Source: Cypionkella sp049896245 (GTDB lineage Bacteria; Pseudomonadota; Alphaproteobacteria; Rhodobacterales; Rhodobacteraceae). Taken from it: 64,000 nt of DNA. Made by a program: the position numbers and the translations under genes. Positions 27,801-36,370 of the stretch are shown piece by piece. Numbering within the stretch: position 1 is the first letter of the stretch; every line of letters starts with the position of its first letter. The notes below the pieces were generated by a model. The model worked only from the letters and a program-made list of their open reading frames with translations. It was not told the origin of the DNA and made no database searches. The stretch lies in assembly GCF_049896245.1 (NCBI RefSeq), contig NZ_JAFCTX010000025.1, positions 6,524-70,523 on the forward strand, written 5' to 3'.

Positions 27801-28293
27801 CAAAGTGCTGGCCTACAAGGACGAATACGAGGTGGCGCGGCTTTACAGCCTGCCCGGCTTCCGCGCCGGGCTTGAGGCCGAGTTCTCTGGCTCTTATCGC
27901 CTGTCGCTGAACCTCGCCCCGCCGATCCTGTCTGGCAAGGCCTCGGATGGGCGGCCCAAAAAGCGCGAATTCGGCACATGGATTCTGCCCGTGCTTGGCC
28001 TGCTTTCGCGGTTGAAATTCCTGCGCGGCACTTGGGCGGACTCTTTCGCGCACAGCAATGACCGCAAGCTGGAGCGCGATTTGATCACGCAGTATGAAGA
28101 TGATCTGACACTGGCCGAGCAGGTGCTGACCGCTGACACGCTGCACTTGGTGCGCGATCTGCTGTCCTTGCCGTTGGAAATCCGCGGCTACGGTCCGGTC
28201 AAGCAAGCGTCCTATCAGAAACAGATGGCGCGGCGGCAGGATCTGCGCGCCACATTGCAAGGCAATAGTCCCGTGGCAATGGCTGCGGAATAG
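24835..28293 (+). CDS. Fused indolepyruvate ferredoxin oxidoreductase (alpha and beta parts)
   Basis: This 1152-residue enzyme oxidatively decarboxylates 2-oxo acids, classically aryl pyruvates from aromatic amino acids, to acyl-CoA and passes electrons to a ferredoxin-type acceptor. The thiamine-diphosphate part is N-terminal (ISGYRGSPLGGYD; GDGTYFHSGHLA; VNDAVAMTGGQ). A ferredoxin-like cysteine cluster CEGCGDCSVQSNC follows, then the gamma-type domain with GVGGTGVLTISAI. The start is the ATG at 24835, six bases after GGAGG; an ATG at 24829 abuts that site and is less likely. It ends 11 bases before ivd, so it is in one transcript with the leucine genes and may act on 2-oxoisocaproate; that is inference. 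Confidence 0.9.
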   Translation: MAISLDDKYTAESGSVLLTGTQALVRLPMTQMRRDRSSGLNTAGFISGYRGSPLGGYDQQLVKARKFLDRHDVVFQPGLNEDLAATAVWGSQQLQLSPGARKDGVLGIWYGKGPGVDRSGDVFKHANAAGSARHGGVLAIAGDDHTCKSSSIPHQSDHAFISALMPMLYPSSVHEFLEMGLLGIAMSRYSGCWVGFKVISETVEITSVVDLAQEARQFVLPTDFELPPDGLNLRWPDPPLVQDERLQEHKGYAAIAFARANGVDRLIIDHARARFGIVASGKAYEDVRQALAELGLGAPEQALIGLRLYKVRMPWPLEPEGIRAFSQGLEEVLIVEERREIIENQIKQQLFNWRTDVRPRIVGKFDEAGKPFLSLSAGLSVGRVAGAIAERLLRLDLPGDLATRLRARVEDLHRIEARAEAHIPPVLRLPHYCAGCPHNTSTRVPEGSKAMAGIGCHFMAQWMDRRTETFSQMGGEGVAWTAISRFTDEKHRFVNIGDGTYFHSGHLAIRQSVAAGVNLTYKILVNDAVAMTGGQPIDGELTPEQITHQVYHERVAKIVLMSDHPEAYRAADLAPGTEIRHRDDIDAVMLALREVPGVTVIVFEQTCAAELRRRRKRGTAVDPDMRLWINPVVCEGCGDCSVQSNCIAIEPLETDLGRKRRINQSACNKDYSCLKGFCPSFVTVRGGALRKNQAQGGADVSALPDPALPQIERAWNLALAGVGGTGVLTISAILGMAAHVEGKIPMVLDTAGLAQKGGAVMSHVRISRPDRPIAAPRIAAGSVDVLLGADSVVASSKDCILLCSPERTQAVLNTHITPVSDFIRQRDFDFKEARSEACVAGAVRSARYFLNFSDLAIRLTGDAIGANLMLLGYAWQSGMVPLTNASIFEAIRLNGTAIKPNTEAFNWGRLLANDSAKVARLAGIGAEMPAPDTLPLDALMASRADHLRAYQNAGLAQRYLDGVARIAAAARPERVGVNDLTLVVAQSYAKVLAYKDEYEVARLYSLPGFRAGLEAEFSGSYRLSLNLAPPILSGKASDGRPKKREFGTWILPVLGLLSRLKFLRGTWADSFAHSNDRKLERDLITQYEDDLTLAEQVLTADTLHLVRDLLSLPLEIRGYGPVKQASYQKQMARRQDLRATLQGNSPVAMAAE

Positions 28294-28303
28294 GGGGAGC
28301 GGC

Positions 28304-29470
28304 ATGTTTCTGGCATCAATGCAGTTCGATCTGGGCGATGAGGTGGCAGCACTTCGCGACATGGTGCACCGTTGGGCGCAAGAGCGGGTGAAGCCGATTG
28401 CCGCCGAGGTGGACAAGCTTAACGTCTTTCCCGCCGAGCTTTGGGCAGAGATGGGCAATCTTGGCTTGTTGGGCATCACGGTGCCCGAAGCCTATGGCGG
28501 CGCTGGCATGGGGTATCTGGCGCATGTCGTCGCGGTCGAGGAAATCGCCCGCGCATCGGCCTCGGTTGCCCTAAGTTATGGCGCGCATTCCAACCTTTGC
28601 GTCAACCAGATCAGGCTGAACGGTACGGCGGTGCAGCGGCAGAAATACCTGCCGAAACTGGTCTCGGGGGCCAATGTCGGGGCGCTGGCGATGTCGGAGG
28701 CAGATGCTGGGTCGGACGTTGTATCCATGAAGCTGCGGGCGGATCGGAAGGGCGACCACTATGTGCTGAACGGCACGAAATACTGGATCACCAACGGCCC
28801 CGACGCCGATGTGCTGGTGGTCTATGCCAAGACCGACCCCGCTGCCGGATCAAAGGGCATGACCGCCTTCATCGTCGAAAACACCATGCAGGGCTTCAGC
28901 ACCTCGCCGCATTTTGACAAGCTGGGGATGCGGGGGTCAAACACTGCCGAGCTGATCTTTGACAATGTCGAGGTGCCCGCCGAAAACCTGCTTGGGGCTG
29001 AGGGCAAGGGCTTGCTTGTGCTGATGTCAGGTCTGGATTACGAACGCGTGGTGCTGTCGGGCATCGGCACCGGCATCATGGCCGCCTGTCTGGATGAGAT
29101 CATGCCCTATATGGTCAGCCGCAAGCAGTTCGGCCAAAGCATCGGTCATTTCCAACTGATGCAGGCCAAGATCGCCGATATGTACACCAAACTGAACTCG
29201 GCCCGTGCCTATGTCTATGAGGTGGCTCGCGCCTGTGATCGGGGCACCGTCACCCGGCAGGACGCCGCCGCCTGCGTGCTCTATGCCTCGGAAGCGGCGA
29301 TGGAGGTCGCGCATCAGGCGGTGCAAGCCATGGGCGGGGCGGGGTTTATGAACGAAACCCCGGTCAGCCGGATCTTCCGCGATGCCAAGCTGATGGAGAT
29401 CGGCGCGGGCACCTCGGAAATTCGCCGCATGTTGATCGGGCGCGAATTGATGGGGGCGATGGTCGTATGA
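28304..29470 (+). CDS. ivd: Isovaleryl-CoA dehydrogenase
   Basis: It oxidises isovaleryl-CoA to 3-methylcrotonyl-CoA in leucine degradation, passing electrons to ETF. The 388-residue protein shows the acyl-CoA dehydrogenase signatures ALAMSEADAGSDVVSMK and KLMEIGAGTSEIRRMLIGRE. The glutamate in SGLDYERVVLSG sits where isovaleryl-CoA dehydrogenases carry their catalytic base. GGGGGAGC precedes the ATG. Its stop overlaps the mccB start. Confidence 0.93.
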   Translation: MFLASMQFDLGDEVAALRDMVHRWAQERVKPIAAEVDKLNVFPAELWAEMGNLGLLGITVPEAYGGAGMGYLAHVVAVEEIARASASVALSYGAHSNLCVNQIRLNGTAVQRQKYLPKLVSGANVGALAMSEADAGSDVVSMKLRADRKGDHYVLNGTKYWITNGPDADVLVVYAKTDPAAGSKGMTAFIVENTMQGFSTSPHFDKLGMRGSNTAELIFDNVEVPAENLLGAEGKGLLVLMSGLDYERVVLSGIGTGIMAACLDEIMPYMVSRKQFGQSIGHFQLMQAKIADMYTKLNSARAYVYEVARACDRGTVTRQDAAACVLYASEAAMEVAHQAVQAMGGAGFMNETPVSRIFRDAKLMEIGAGTSEIRRMLIGRELMGAMVV

Positions 29471-31073
29471 CAGTCCTGACCACCAATATCTCGCCGCGCA
29501 GTGCGGCGTTCCGCGCGAACCTTGCGGCAAATATGGCAGCACTTGAGACTGTGCGGGCGGCGGCAGGGCTGGCGCTTGCCGGAGGCGGCGACAAAGCGCG
29601 CGATCTGCACCAAAGCCGCGGCAAGCTGTTGCCGCGCGAACGCATCGACCGCCTGCTCGACGCAGGCGCGCCGTTTCTCGAGATTGGCCTGTTCGCTGCG
29701 CACGGGCTATATGACAGTGCCATCCCCTCGGCGGGGCTGATCGCCGGGATTGGTCGCGTCGAGGGCCAAGAAGTGATGATCATCTGCAATGACGCTACCG
29801 TAAAGGGTGGCACCTACTATCCGATGACGGTGAAGAAGCATCTGCGGGCGCAGGAAATTGCCACCGAAAACCGACTGCCCTGCGTCTACCTTGTGGATTC
29901 TGGTGGTGCCAACCTGCCCAATCAAGATGAGGTGTTCCCCGACCGCGACCATTTTGGCCGCATCTTCTTCAATCAAGCCAATATGTCGGCGCAGGGCATC
30001 GCACAAATCGCCGTCGTGATGGGGTCGTGTACCGCTGGCGGTGCCTATGTGCCCGCGATGTCGGATATCACCATTATCGTGCAGGGTCAGGGCACGATCT
30101 TTCTCGCCGGCCCACCTTTGGTTAAGGCCGCCACGGGCGAGGTGGTCAGCGCCGAAGACCTTGGCGGCGGCGGCGTTCACACCCGGCTTTCCGGCGTGGC
30201 CGACCTTCTGGCGCAGGACGATCTGCACGCGCTGGCGCTTGCCCGCCGCGCGGTCGCTAACCTGAACCGCCAAAAGTCGCCGCAACTGGTGCTGCAATCG
30301 TCGGAAGAGCCGCTTTACGACCCCGCCGAAGTGATGGGCGTGGTCCCGGCTGAGGTGAAAACCCCCTATGACATTCGTGAAGTGATCGCCCGCACGGTGG
30401 ACGGCTCGCGCTTTGACGAGTTCAAACCGCGCTACGGCACCACCATTGTCTGCGGCTTTGCGCATGTGATGGGGACGCCGTCGGCATCATCGGCAACAAC
30501 GGGGTGATCTTTTCGGAAGCCGCCCTAAAAGCCACGCATTTCGTCGAGCTTTGCTCGCAGCGCAAGATCCCCTTGGTTTTCCTGCAGAATATTTCGGGCT
30601 TCATGGTAGGGCGAACGGCAGAAAACCGCGGCATCGCCAAGGATGGTGCCAAGCTGATGACAGCGGTGGCCACCAGCCAGGTGCCCAAGATCACGCTATT
30701 CGTCGGTGGCTCCTTCGGGGCGGGCAATTACGGCATGTGTGGCCGCGCTTATGGCCCGCGCTTTCTATGGACCTGGCCCAACAGCCGCATCTCGGTGATG
30801 GGTGGCGAACAGGCGGCGGGCGTCTTGGCCACGGTCCGCCGCGACGCAACCGAGCGCAAGGGCGGCAGTTGGTCGACCGAAGACGAGGCCGCGTTCAAGC
30901 GCCCGACGGTCGAGATGTTTGAGCGCCAGTCGCATCCGCTTTACGCGACGGCCCGGCTTTGGGACGATGGCATCATCGACCCGCGCCGCACGAGGCAGGT
31001 GCTGGCGCTGTCGCTGTCGGCTGCCCTGAACGCTCCGACCCCAGAGACGCGCTTCGGCGTGTTTCGCATGTGA
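29467..31073 (+). pseudogene. mccB: Methylcrotonyl-CoA carboxylase beta subunit, frameshifted as read
   Basis: This is the carboxyltransferase subunit that carboxylates 3-methylcrotonyl-CoA with the biotin-bearing alpha subunit. The first frame (29467-30507) contains the acyl-CoA-binding half, with LVDSGGANLPNQDEVFPDR and GSCTAGGAYVPAMSD. At the four-G run 30471-30474 it passes into nonsense (GTPSASSATTG). The expected continuation VGIIGNNGVIFSEAALK is in another frame and runs unbroken to 31073. Adding one G would restore a protein of about 535 residues, the normal family length. Everything else is intact, so this is either a very recent mutation or a sequence error. Confidence 0.85.
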
Positions 31074-31082
31074 GGCAAGCCG

Positions 31083-33086
31083 ATGTTCCGCAAGATTCTG
31101 ATTGCCAACCGAGGCGAAATTGCCTGCCGCGTCATCGCCACCGCCCGCCGCATGGGCATCGCCACCGTCGCCGTATATTCCGATGCCGACGCCGCCAGCA
31201 AACATGTGGCGATGGCCGATGGGGCGGTGCGGATTGGTGCCGCTGCCGTCGCCGAAAGCTATCTGAAAGGCGATGCGATCATCGCGGCAGCGCTGCGCAC
31301 CGGGGCCGAGGCGATCCATTCCGGCTATGGTTTTTTGTCGGAAAATCCCGGCTTTGTCGAAGCGGTTCAGGCGGCGGGTCTGGGGTTTATCGGCCCCCCC
31401 GCCAGCGCCATTCGGGCCATGGGCCTGAAGGATGCCGCCAAGGCGCTGATGATCAAAGCCGGGGTGCCGGTGGTGCCGGGCTATCATGGCGAAAGTCAGG
31501 ACCCGGCGCATCTTGCCGCCGAGGCTGCCGCCATCGGCTACCCGGTGCTGATCAAAGCGCGGGCTGGCGGCGGTGGCAAGGGGATGCGGCTTGTCACCGA
31601 CCCCGGCGATTTTGCTCAAGCGCTGGAAAGTGCCCAGCGCGAGGCCCGCAGCAGCTTTGGCGATCCTGCCTGTCTGGTTGAGAAATACATCACCCAGCCC
31701 CGCCACATCGAGATTCAGGTCTTTGGCGACACCCAGGGCCATGTCGTGCATCTGTTCGAGCGCGATTGCAGCCTGCAGCGCCGCCACCAGAAGGTGATCG
31801 AGGAAGCCCCAGCGCCCGGTATGCCTGCCGAGGTGCGCGCCGCGATGGGCAAGGCTGCGGTCGAGGCTGCGCGGGCGATTGGCTATCAAGGTGCCGGCAC
31901 CGTCGAATTCATCGTTGACGGCTCTGGCCCGCTGCGGCCCGACGGGTTCTGGTTCATGGAGATGAACACACGGCTTCAGGTCGAGCATCCGGTGTCGGAG
32001 GCGATCACCGGGCTGGATTTTGTTGAGTTGCAACTGCGCATCGCCGCAGGTGAACCGCTGCCGTTCCGACAGCAGGATCTTCGGATCGACGGCTGGGCCT
32101 TTGAGGCCCGGATCTATGCCGAAGATGTGGAAAAGGGCTTTCTGCCCGCGACCGGCACGCTGGAGCACCTGTCTTTCCCGGAGGGCGTTGAATTCAGGCG
32201 CGGTGCGGTGCGCATCGACAGCGGCGTCCGTCAAGGCGACGAGATTTCGCCTTGGTATGATCCGATGATCGCCAAGGTGGTGGTCCACGGGCCGGACCGT
32301 ACTGCGGCGCGGAACCTGTTGTCCACGACACTGGAGCACTGCCGGATCGCCGGATCGACCACCAATCTGGAGTTCCTCGCCGCACTCTCGCGGCATGACG
32401 GGTTCCGCGCCGGTGATGTCGATACCGGCCTGATCGCCCGCGATCTGGATCAGTTGATCGCCGCCGCCCCGCTGCCCGCCGCTGCCCCGGCACTGGCGGC
32501 CCTTGCCGCGCTGAACCTGCTCGACCCTCCCCAAGCAGCCGATCCTTGGGATCGACTGACCGGCTGGCGCGGTTGGTCCGCCGCTGAAAGCTTTGTCGCG
32601 CTGGACCATAAGGATGGCCCGCTTGCGTTGCGTGTCATCCATCTTGACCCCCGGCAGTTCCACGTCACCGGAGCCGGGTACGACACCACGCTCACCCTGC
32701 TTGACCATCGCGACGGCGCGCTTCGCTTCAGCTGTGACGGCCTGCAATCCACCGCGCATTTTGTCGCAACCCCGGACCGGATCAGCCTGTTCCTGTCAGG
32801 CCGGAAGCACGATTTCACCCGGATTGACCCCCTGTTGGCTGGCGAGCACGATGCTGCAGGTGGCGATACTATCCTTGCGCCGATGCCGGGCCTTGTGGCC
32901 GCGCTGCGAACCAGCGCGGGCGCTCGGGTGACCAAAGGCGATGCGCTGATCTTTATTGAAGCGATGAAAATGGAGCATATCTTGACCGCCCCCCGCGATG
33001 GTATCGTGGCCGAGGTTCTGGTGGCGGAAGGCGATCAGGTCAGCGACGGCACCGTTTTGGTAAGGATGGAGGCCGAAGATGGCTGA
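31083..33086 (+). CDS. mccA: Methylcrotonyl-CoA carboxylase alpha subunit (biotin carboxylase and carrier)
   Basis: The 667-residue protein loads CO2 onto its own biotin. A biotin carboxylase domain begins FRKILIANRGEIACRVI and has the glycine-rich ATP loop KARAGGGGKGMRLV. MEMNTRLQVEHPVSE is the catalytic ATP-grasp segment. A linker region follows, and a biotinyl domain ends the protein, with EAMKMEH carrying the biotinylated lysine. It starts ten bases after mccB and its end overlaps mvaB by eight bases. Confidence 0.95.
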   Translation: MFRKILIANRGEIACRVIATARRMGIATVAVYSDADAASKHVAMADGAVRIGAAAVAESYLKGDAIIAAALRTGAEAIHSGYGFLSENPGFVEAVQAAGLGFIGPPASAIRAMGLKDAAKALMIKAGVPVVPGYHGESQDPAHLAAEAAAIGYPVLIKARAGGGGKGMRLVTDPGDFAQALESAQREARSSFGDPACLVEKYITQPRHIEIQVFGDTQGHVVHLFERDCSLQRRHQKVIEEAPAPGMPAEVRAAMGKAAVEAARAIGYQGAGTVEFIVDGSGPLRPDGFWFMEMNTRLQVEHPVSEAITGLDFVELQLRIAAGEPLPFRQQDLRIDGWAFEARIYAEDVEKGFLPATGTLEHLSFPEGVEFRRGAVRIDSGVRQGDEISPWYDPMIAKVVVHGPDRTAARNLLSTTLEHCRIAGSTTNLEFLAALSRHDGFRAGDVDTGLIARDLDQLIAAAPLPAAAPALAALAALNLLDPPQAADPWDRLTGWRGWSAAESFVALDHKDGPLALRVIHLDPRQFHVTGAGYDTTLTLLDHRDGALRFSCDGLQSTAHFVATPDRISLFLSGRKHDFTRIDPLLAGEHDAAGGDTILAPMPGLVAALRTSAGARVTKGDALIFIEAMKMEHILTAPRDGIVAEVLVAEGDQVSDGTVLVRMEAEDG

Positions 33087-33936
33087 TCCGGTCACGCTTT
33101 ACGAAATGGGCCCGCGCGACGGCTTGCAGAACGAAGCGCGGCTGATCGGGACCGCCGACAAGATCAAGCTGGTCAATCTGCTTTCCGACTGCGGCTTCTG
33201 CCATATCGAAGTCACCAGCTTTGTCAGCCCGAAATGGGTGCCACAGATGGCCGACGCCGCCGAGGTCATGGCAGGCATCACCCGAAAACCCGGCGTCTGT
33301 TACGCAGCGCTCACGCCCAACCTTCAAGGTTACGCCCGCGCAATCACCGCCCGCGCCGACGAAGTGGCGGTGTTCGCCTCGGCCTCGGAAGGGTTTTCGC
33401 AAAAGAATATCAACTGCTCGATCCGGGAAAGCCTTGAGCGTTTCCAGCCCGTGCTACTCAGCGCCCGCACCGCGATGATTCCGGTCCGGGGCTATGTGTC
33501 TTGCGTGACAGATTGCCCCTATGACGGGCCAATTGCGCCCGATGCCGTGGCCGAGGTGGCCGAGGCGCTTTTTCAGATGGGCTGCTACCAGATCAGCCTT
33601 GGCGATACTTTGGGCGCAGCTAAGCCCGACGGGATTGCGCGGATGCTGGATGCGGTGCTGCAATCCGTTCCTGCCAGCCGCCTTTCCGGGCATTACCACG
33701 ACACGCGCGGCCAGGCACTTTTGAACATCGCGGTCAGTCTTGACCGGGGGCTTCGGGTGTTTGACAGTTCGGTCGGCGGTCTGGGGAGGTGCCCCTACGC
33801 GCCCGGTGCCAAAGGCAATGTCGCCACCGAAGCGGTGGCGGCGATGCTGGACAGCCGCGGCTTTGATACCGGGTTGGACCTTGACCGACTGGCCGATGCA
33901 ACCGCCTTTGCCCAAAGCCTGAGGAGGCCCGCATGA
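33079..33936 (+). CDS. mvaB: Hydroxymethylglutaryl-CoA lyase
   Basis: It splits HMG-CoA into acetyl-CoA and acetoacetate, the last step of leucine breakdown. The 285-residue HMGL-like TIM barrel shows YEMGPRDGLQNE (metal-binding aspartate), ISLGDTLGAAKPD, GHYHDTRGQAL with metal-binding histidines, and the flexible loop GGLGRCPYAPGAKGN with the active-site cysteine. It overlaps mccA upstream and the hydratase gene downstream. Confidence 0.95.
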   Translation: MADPVTLYEMGPRDGLQNEARLIGTADKIKLVNLLSDCGFCHIEVTSFVSPKWVPQMADAAEVMAGITRKPGVCYAALTPNLQGYARAITARADEVAVFASASEGFSQKNINCSIRESLERFQPVLLSARTAMIPVRGYVSCVTDCPYDGPIAPDAVAEVAEALFQMGCYQISLGDTLGAAKPDGIARMLDAVLQSVPASRLSGHYHDTRGQALLNIAVSLDRGLRVFDSSVGGLGRCPYAPGAKGNVATEAVAAMLDSRGFDTGLDLDRLADATAFAQSLRRPA

Positions 33937-34706
33937 GCTGGCAAACGCTCGACACCCGCACCGATCCGCGCGGCGTGGTGTATGTCACGCTGAACACCCC
34001 GGAACGCCGCAACGTACTGTCTGCGACGATGATCGCCGAGCTGACCGAGTTTGTCCGCACGCTGGATCAAGCCCGCGCCGTGGTGCTTTCAGGCGCGGGC
34101 GCGATCTTCTGCGCAGGTGGCGATCTGGTCTGGATGCAAGCGCAGATCGAGGCCGACCGCCCGCAGCGCCTGCGCGAAGCCCGCAAGCTGGCCGAGATGT
34201 TGCAGGCGCTGAACACGATGCCGGTTCCGCTGATCGGTCGGTTGCATGGCGGTGCGTTTGGCGGTGGGATCGGCATGGCCTGTGTTTGTGACGTGGTCGT
34301 GGCGGCGCGCGGCACGAAGTTCTGTTTCTCAGAAACCCGGCTGGGCATCATCCCCGCCACCATCGGCCCCTACGTTCTGGCCCGCATCGGCGAAGGTCAC
34401 GCGCGGCGCGTTTTCATGTCGGCCCGTATGTTTGGCGCAGAGGAAGCCGCAACCTTCGGCATCGTTACCACAGTGGTCGATACCGACGGCCTTGATGCCG
34501 CAGTGGAGGCCGAGGTCACGCCCTATCTCTCCACCGCTCCGGGTGCAGTGGCCGCTGCCAAGGCGCTCGCCCGCGCGCTTGGGCCCCGGATTGACGCCGA
34601 CGTGATCGACGACAGCATCCGGCGTCTGGCCGACATCTGGGAGGGGCCCGAGGCCTTGATTGGCGTTCGGGCCTTTCTGGACAAGAAGAACGCTCCTCGG
34701 AACTGA
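33933..34706 (+). CDS. Enoyl-CoA hydratase family, probable methylglutaconyl-CoA hydratase
   Basis: The 257-residue crotonase-fold protein shows the oxyanion-hole segments AIFCAGGDLVWM and HGGAFGGGIGMACVCDVVVA and the SETRLGIIPATIGPYV stretch with the catalytic region. Its place as last gene of the leucine cluster, overlapping mvaB by four bases, supports hydration of 3-methylglutaconyl-CoA to HMG-CoA. The family alone would not settle the substrate. Confidence 0.88.
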   Translation: MSWQTLDTRTDPRGVVYVTLNTPERRNVLSATMIAELTEFVRTLDQARAVVLSGAGAIFCAGGDLVWMQAQIEADRPQRLREARKLAEMLQALNTMPVPLIGRLHGGAFGGGIGMACVCDVVVAARGTKFCFSETRLGIIPATIGPYVLARIGEGHARRVFMSARMFGAEEAATFGIVTTVVDTDGLDAAVEAEVTPYLSTAPGAVAAAKALARALGPRIDADVIDDSIRRLADIWEGPEALIGVRAFLDKKNAPRN

Positions 34707-35319
34707 AGCGAACGAAGTATGAGATCGGGGCGACGGCAGCCCATCCAGACGGTCGGAGGGCAGTGCCCCATCGCCCGCATAACCGTGAACATTCTTGCGG
34801 GACATTCGGGTCGGCACCTGCTGGGAGGCGGGGATGGATTCTTTGCTGCCCCGCGCGGGGCCTCGGCCATCGGTGCCAAGATCAATGGCCATTCGGGCAG
34901 CGCGCTGTGCAAAGCCCGCAGTGTATGGTCGCGCAGTGGGGCCATGACGGTTTCTGCGCACGTCGGCCAAGTTTCGATATCGTCGATGTGGCGCATCGTG
35001 ACGACGGTTGCGCGACCCTTACGGCGAAGGGCGGCTTTCTTAGCCGATGAAATCGGCTGAGGGTTAACGCCTCGGGCTGATCGACCCTGAGATGGCGTTC
35101 TCGAATGACGACCTCTGCAAGACAAGGCCCGGCGGTTTTTTCGCCAGAGCCCCTTACAACCCTGCGGAAATACGGCGATGCTGGGCTGCGAAGCCTAGTC
35201 TTTCACCAAAAGGTCAAAAACGTCGCTTTGTGAAGGGTTTGCGTCATCCGCAAAAGCTATTATAGCCAGCCTTGCACCCAAACGGGTTCAGTCTTGCAGC
35301 CAAGTACGGGAACGCCAGC
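34707..35319. other. Intergenic stretch without a recognised gene
   Basis: About 610 bases lie between the leucine operon and nadA. A minus-strand open frame (start about 35125, running into the 3' end of the hydratase gene) contains a segment beginning RATVVTMRHIDDIETWPT, but I match it to no family and see no good ribosome-binding site. No promoter or riboswitch motif was recognised before nadA. Confidence 0.45.
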
Positions 35320-36366
35320 TTGCCCACTCTTTTTGACCAGCGCGCCGAGCTTGCGGCGCATTATGATCTTTCCCCTTCTATGGCCGCCGCCGAAGCGACG
35401 CGCGCGATCTACGCGCGGATGGCGCGCGTCGTGCCTTTGGCCGATTGGGCGATGTTTGCGCCCTATGTGATTGCGATCAATCGGCTGAAAGCGGAACGCA
35501 ATGCGGTGATTTTGGGTCATAACTACATGACGCCCGAGATTTATCATGGCGCGGCGGATTTCGTCGGCGACAGCCTGCAACTGGCGATCAAGGCGAGTGA
35601 AGTTGAGGCTGATGTGATCGTGCAATGCGGTGTGCATTTCATGGCGGAAACCTCGAAGATCATGAACCCCAGCAAGATCGTGCTGATGCCGGATATGGCG
35701 GCGGGCTGTTCGCTGGCGGAATCGATCACGGTGGATGGTGTGGCGGAAATGCGGGCGATGTATCCGGGGGCTGCGGTGGTGTCTTATGTCAACACCACGG
35801 CTGCGGTGAAGGCGGCGTCGGATGTGTGCTGTACCTCGGCCAATGCCTTGCAGATCGTCAACGCGATGGAGGGCGACACGGTGATCATGACGCCGGATCA
35901 ATATCTTGCGCGCAACGTGGCGGCGCTGACGCATAAGCGGGTGGTTTGGTGGGAAGGCTCGTGCATCGTGCATGAACTTTACACCGCCGCTGATCTGCGC
36001 GCCTATCGCGAATTTGACCCGGATGTGAAGATCATCGCGCATCCCGAATGTACCCCTGAAGTGGTGGCGGAGGCGGATTTCACCGGATCGACCAAGGGCA
36101 TCATTGACTGGGTGCATCAACACAAACCTGCCCGCGCGATGCTGGTGACGGAATGTTCGATGGCCGCCAATATCGCGGATGAATTGCCCGAGGTGGAGTT
36201 CGCCAAGCCCTGCAACATGTGCCCCTATATGAAAATGATTACGCTGGAGAAGATCCTTTATGCGCTGCACAGCATGACGGGAGAGGTGCTGGTTGACCCA
36301 GAGATTTCCGCTCGGGCAAGGGTCGCGGTGCAGCGGATGATCGACATCAGCCGGGCTGCGGCCTGA
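35320..36366 (+). CDS. nadA: Quinolinate synthase
   Basis: It condenses iminoaspartate with dihydroxyacetone phosphate to quinolinate, using a 4Fe-4S cluster. Family segments are VILGHNYMTPEIYH, DSLQLA, VQCGVHFMAETSKI, HPECTPEVVAEA and CNMCPYMKMI, which include the cluster cysteines. There is no ATG before the conserved region. The best start is a TTG at 35320 with GGGAA seven bases upstream, giving 348 residues; another TTG at 35272 is possible. It is first of nadABC. Confidence 0.94.
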   Translation: MPTLFDQRAELAAHYDLSPSMAAAEATRAIYARMARVVPLADWAMFAPYVIAINRLKAERNAVILGHNYMTPEIYHGAADFVGDSLQLAIKASEVEADVIVQCGVHFMAETSKIMNPSKIVLMPDMAAGCSLAESITVDGVAEMRAMYPGAAVVSYVNTTAAVKAASDVCCTSANALQIVNAMEGDTVIMTPDQYLARNVAALTHKRVVWWEGSCIVHELYTAADLRAYREFDPDVKIIAHPECTPEVVAEADFTGSTKGIIDWVHQHKPARAMLVTECSMAANIADELPEVEFAKPCNMCPYMKMITLEKILYALHSMTGEVLVDPEISARARVAVQRMIDISRAAA

Positions 36367-36370
36367 CCCG

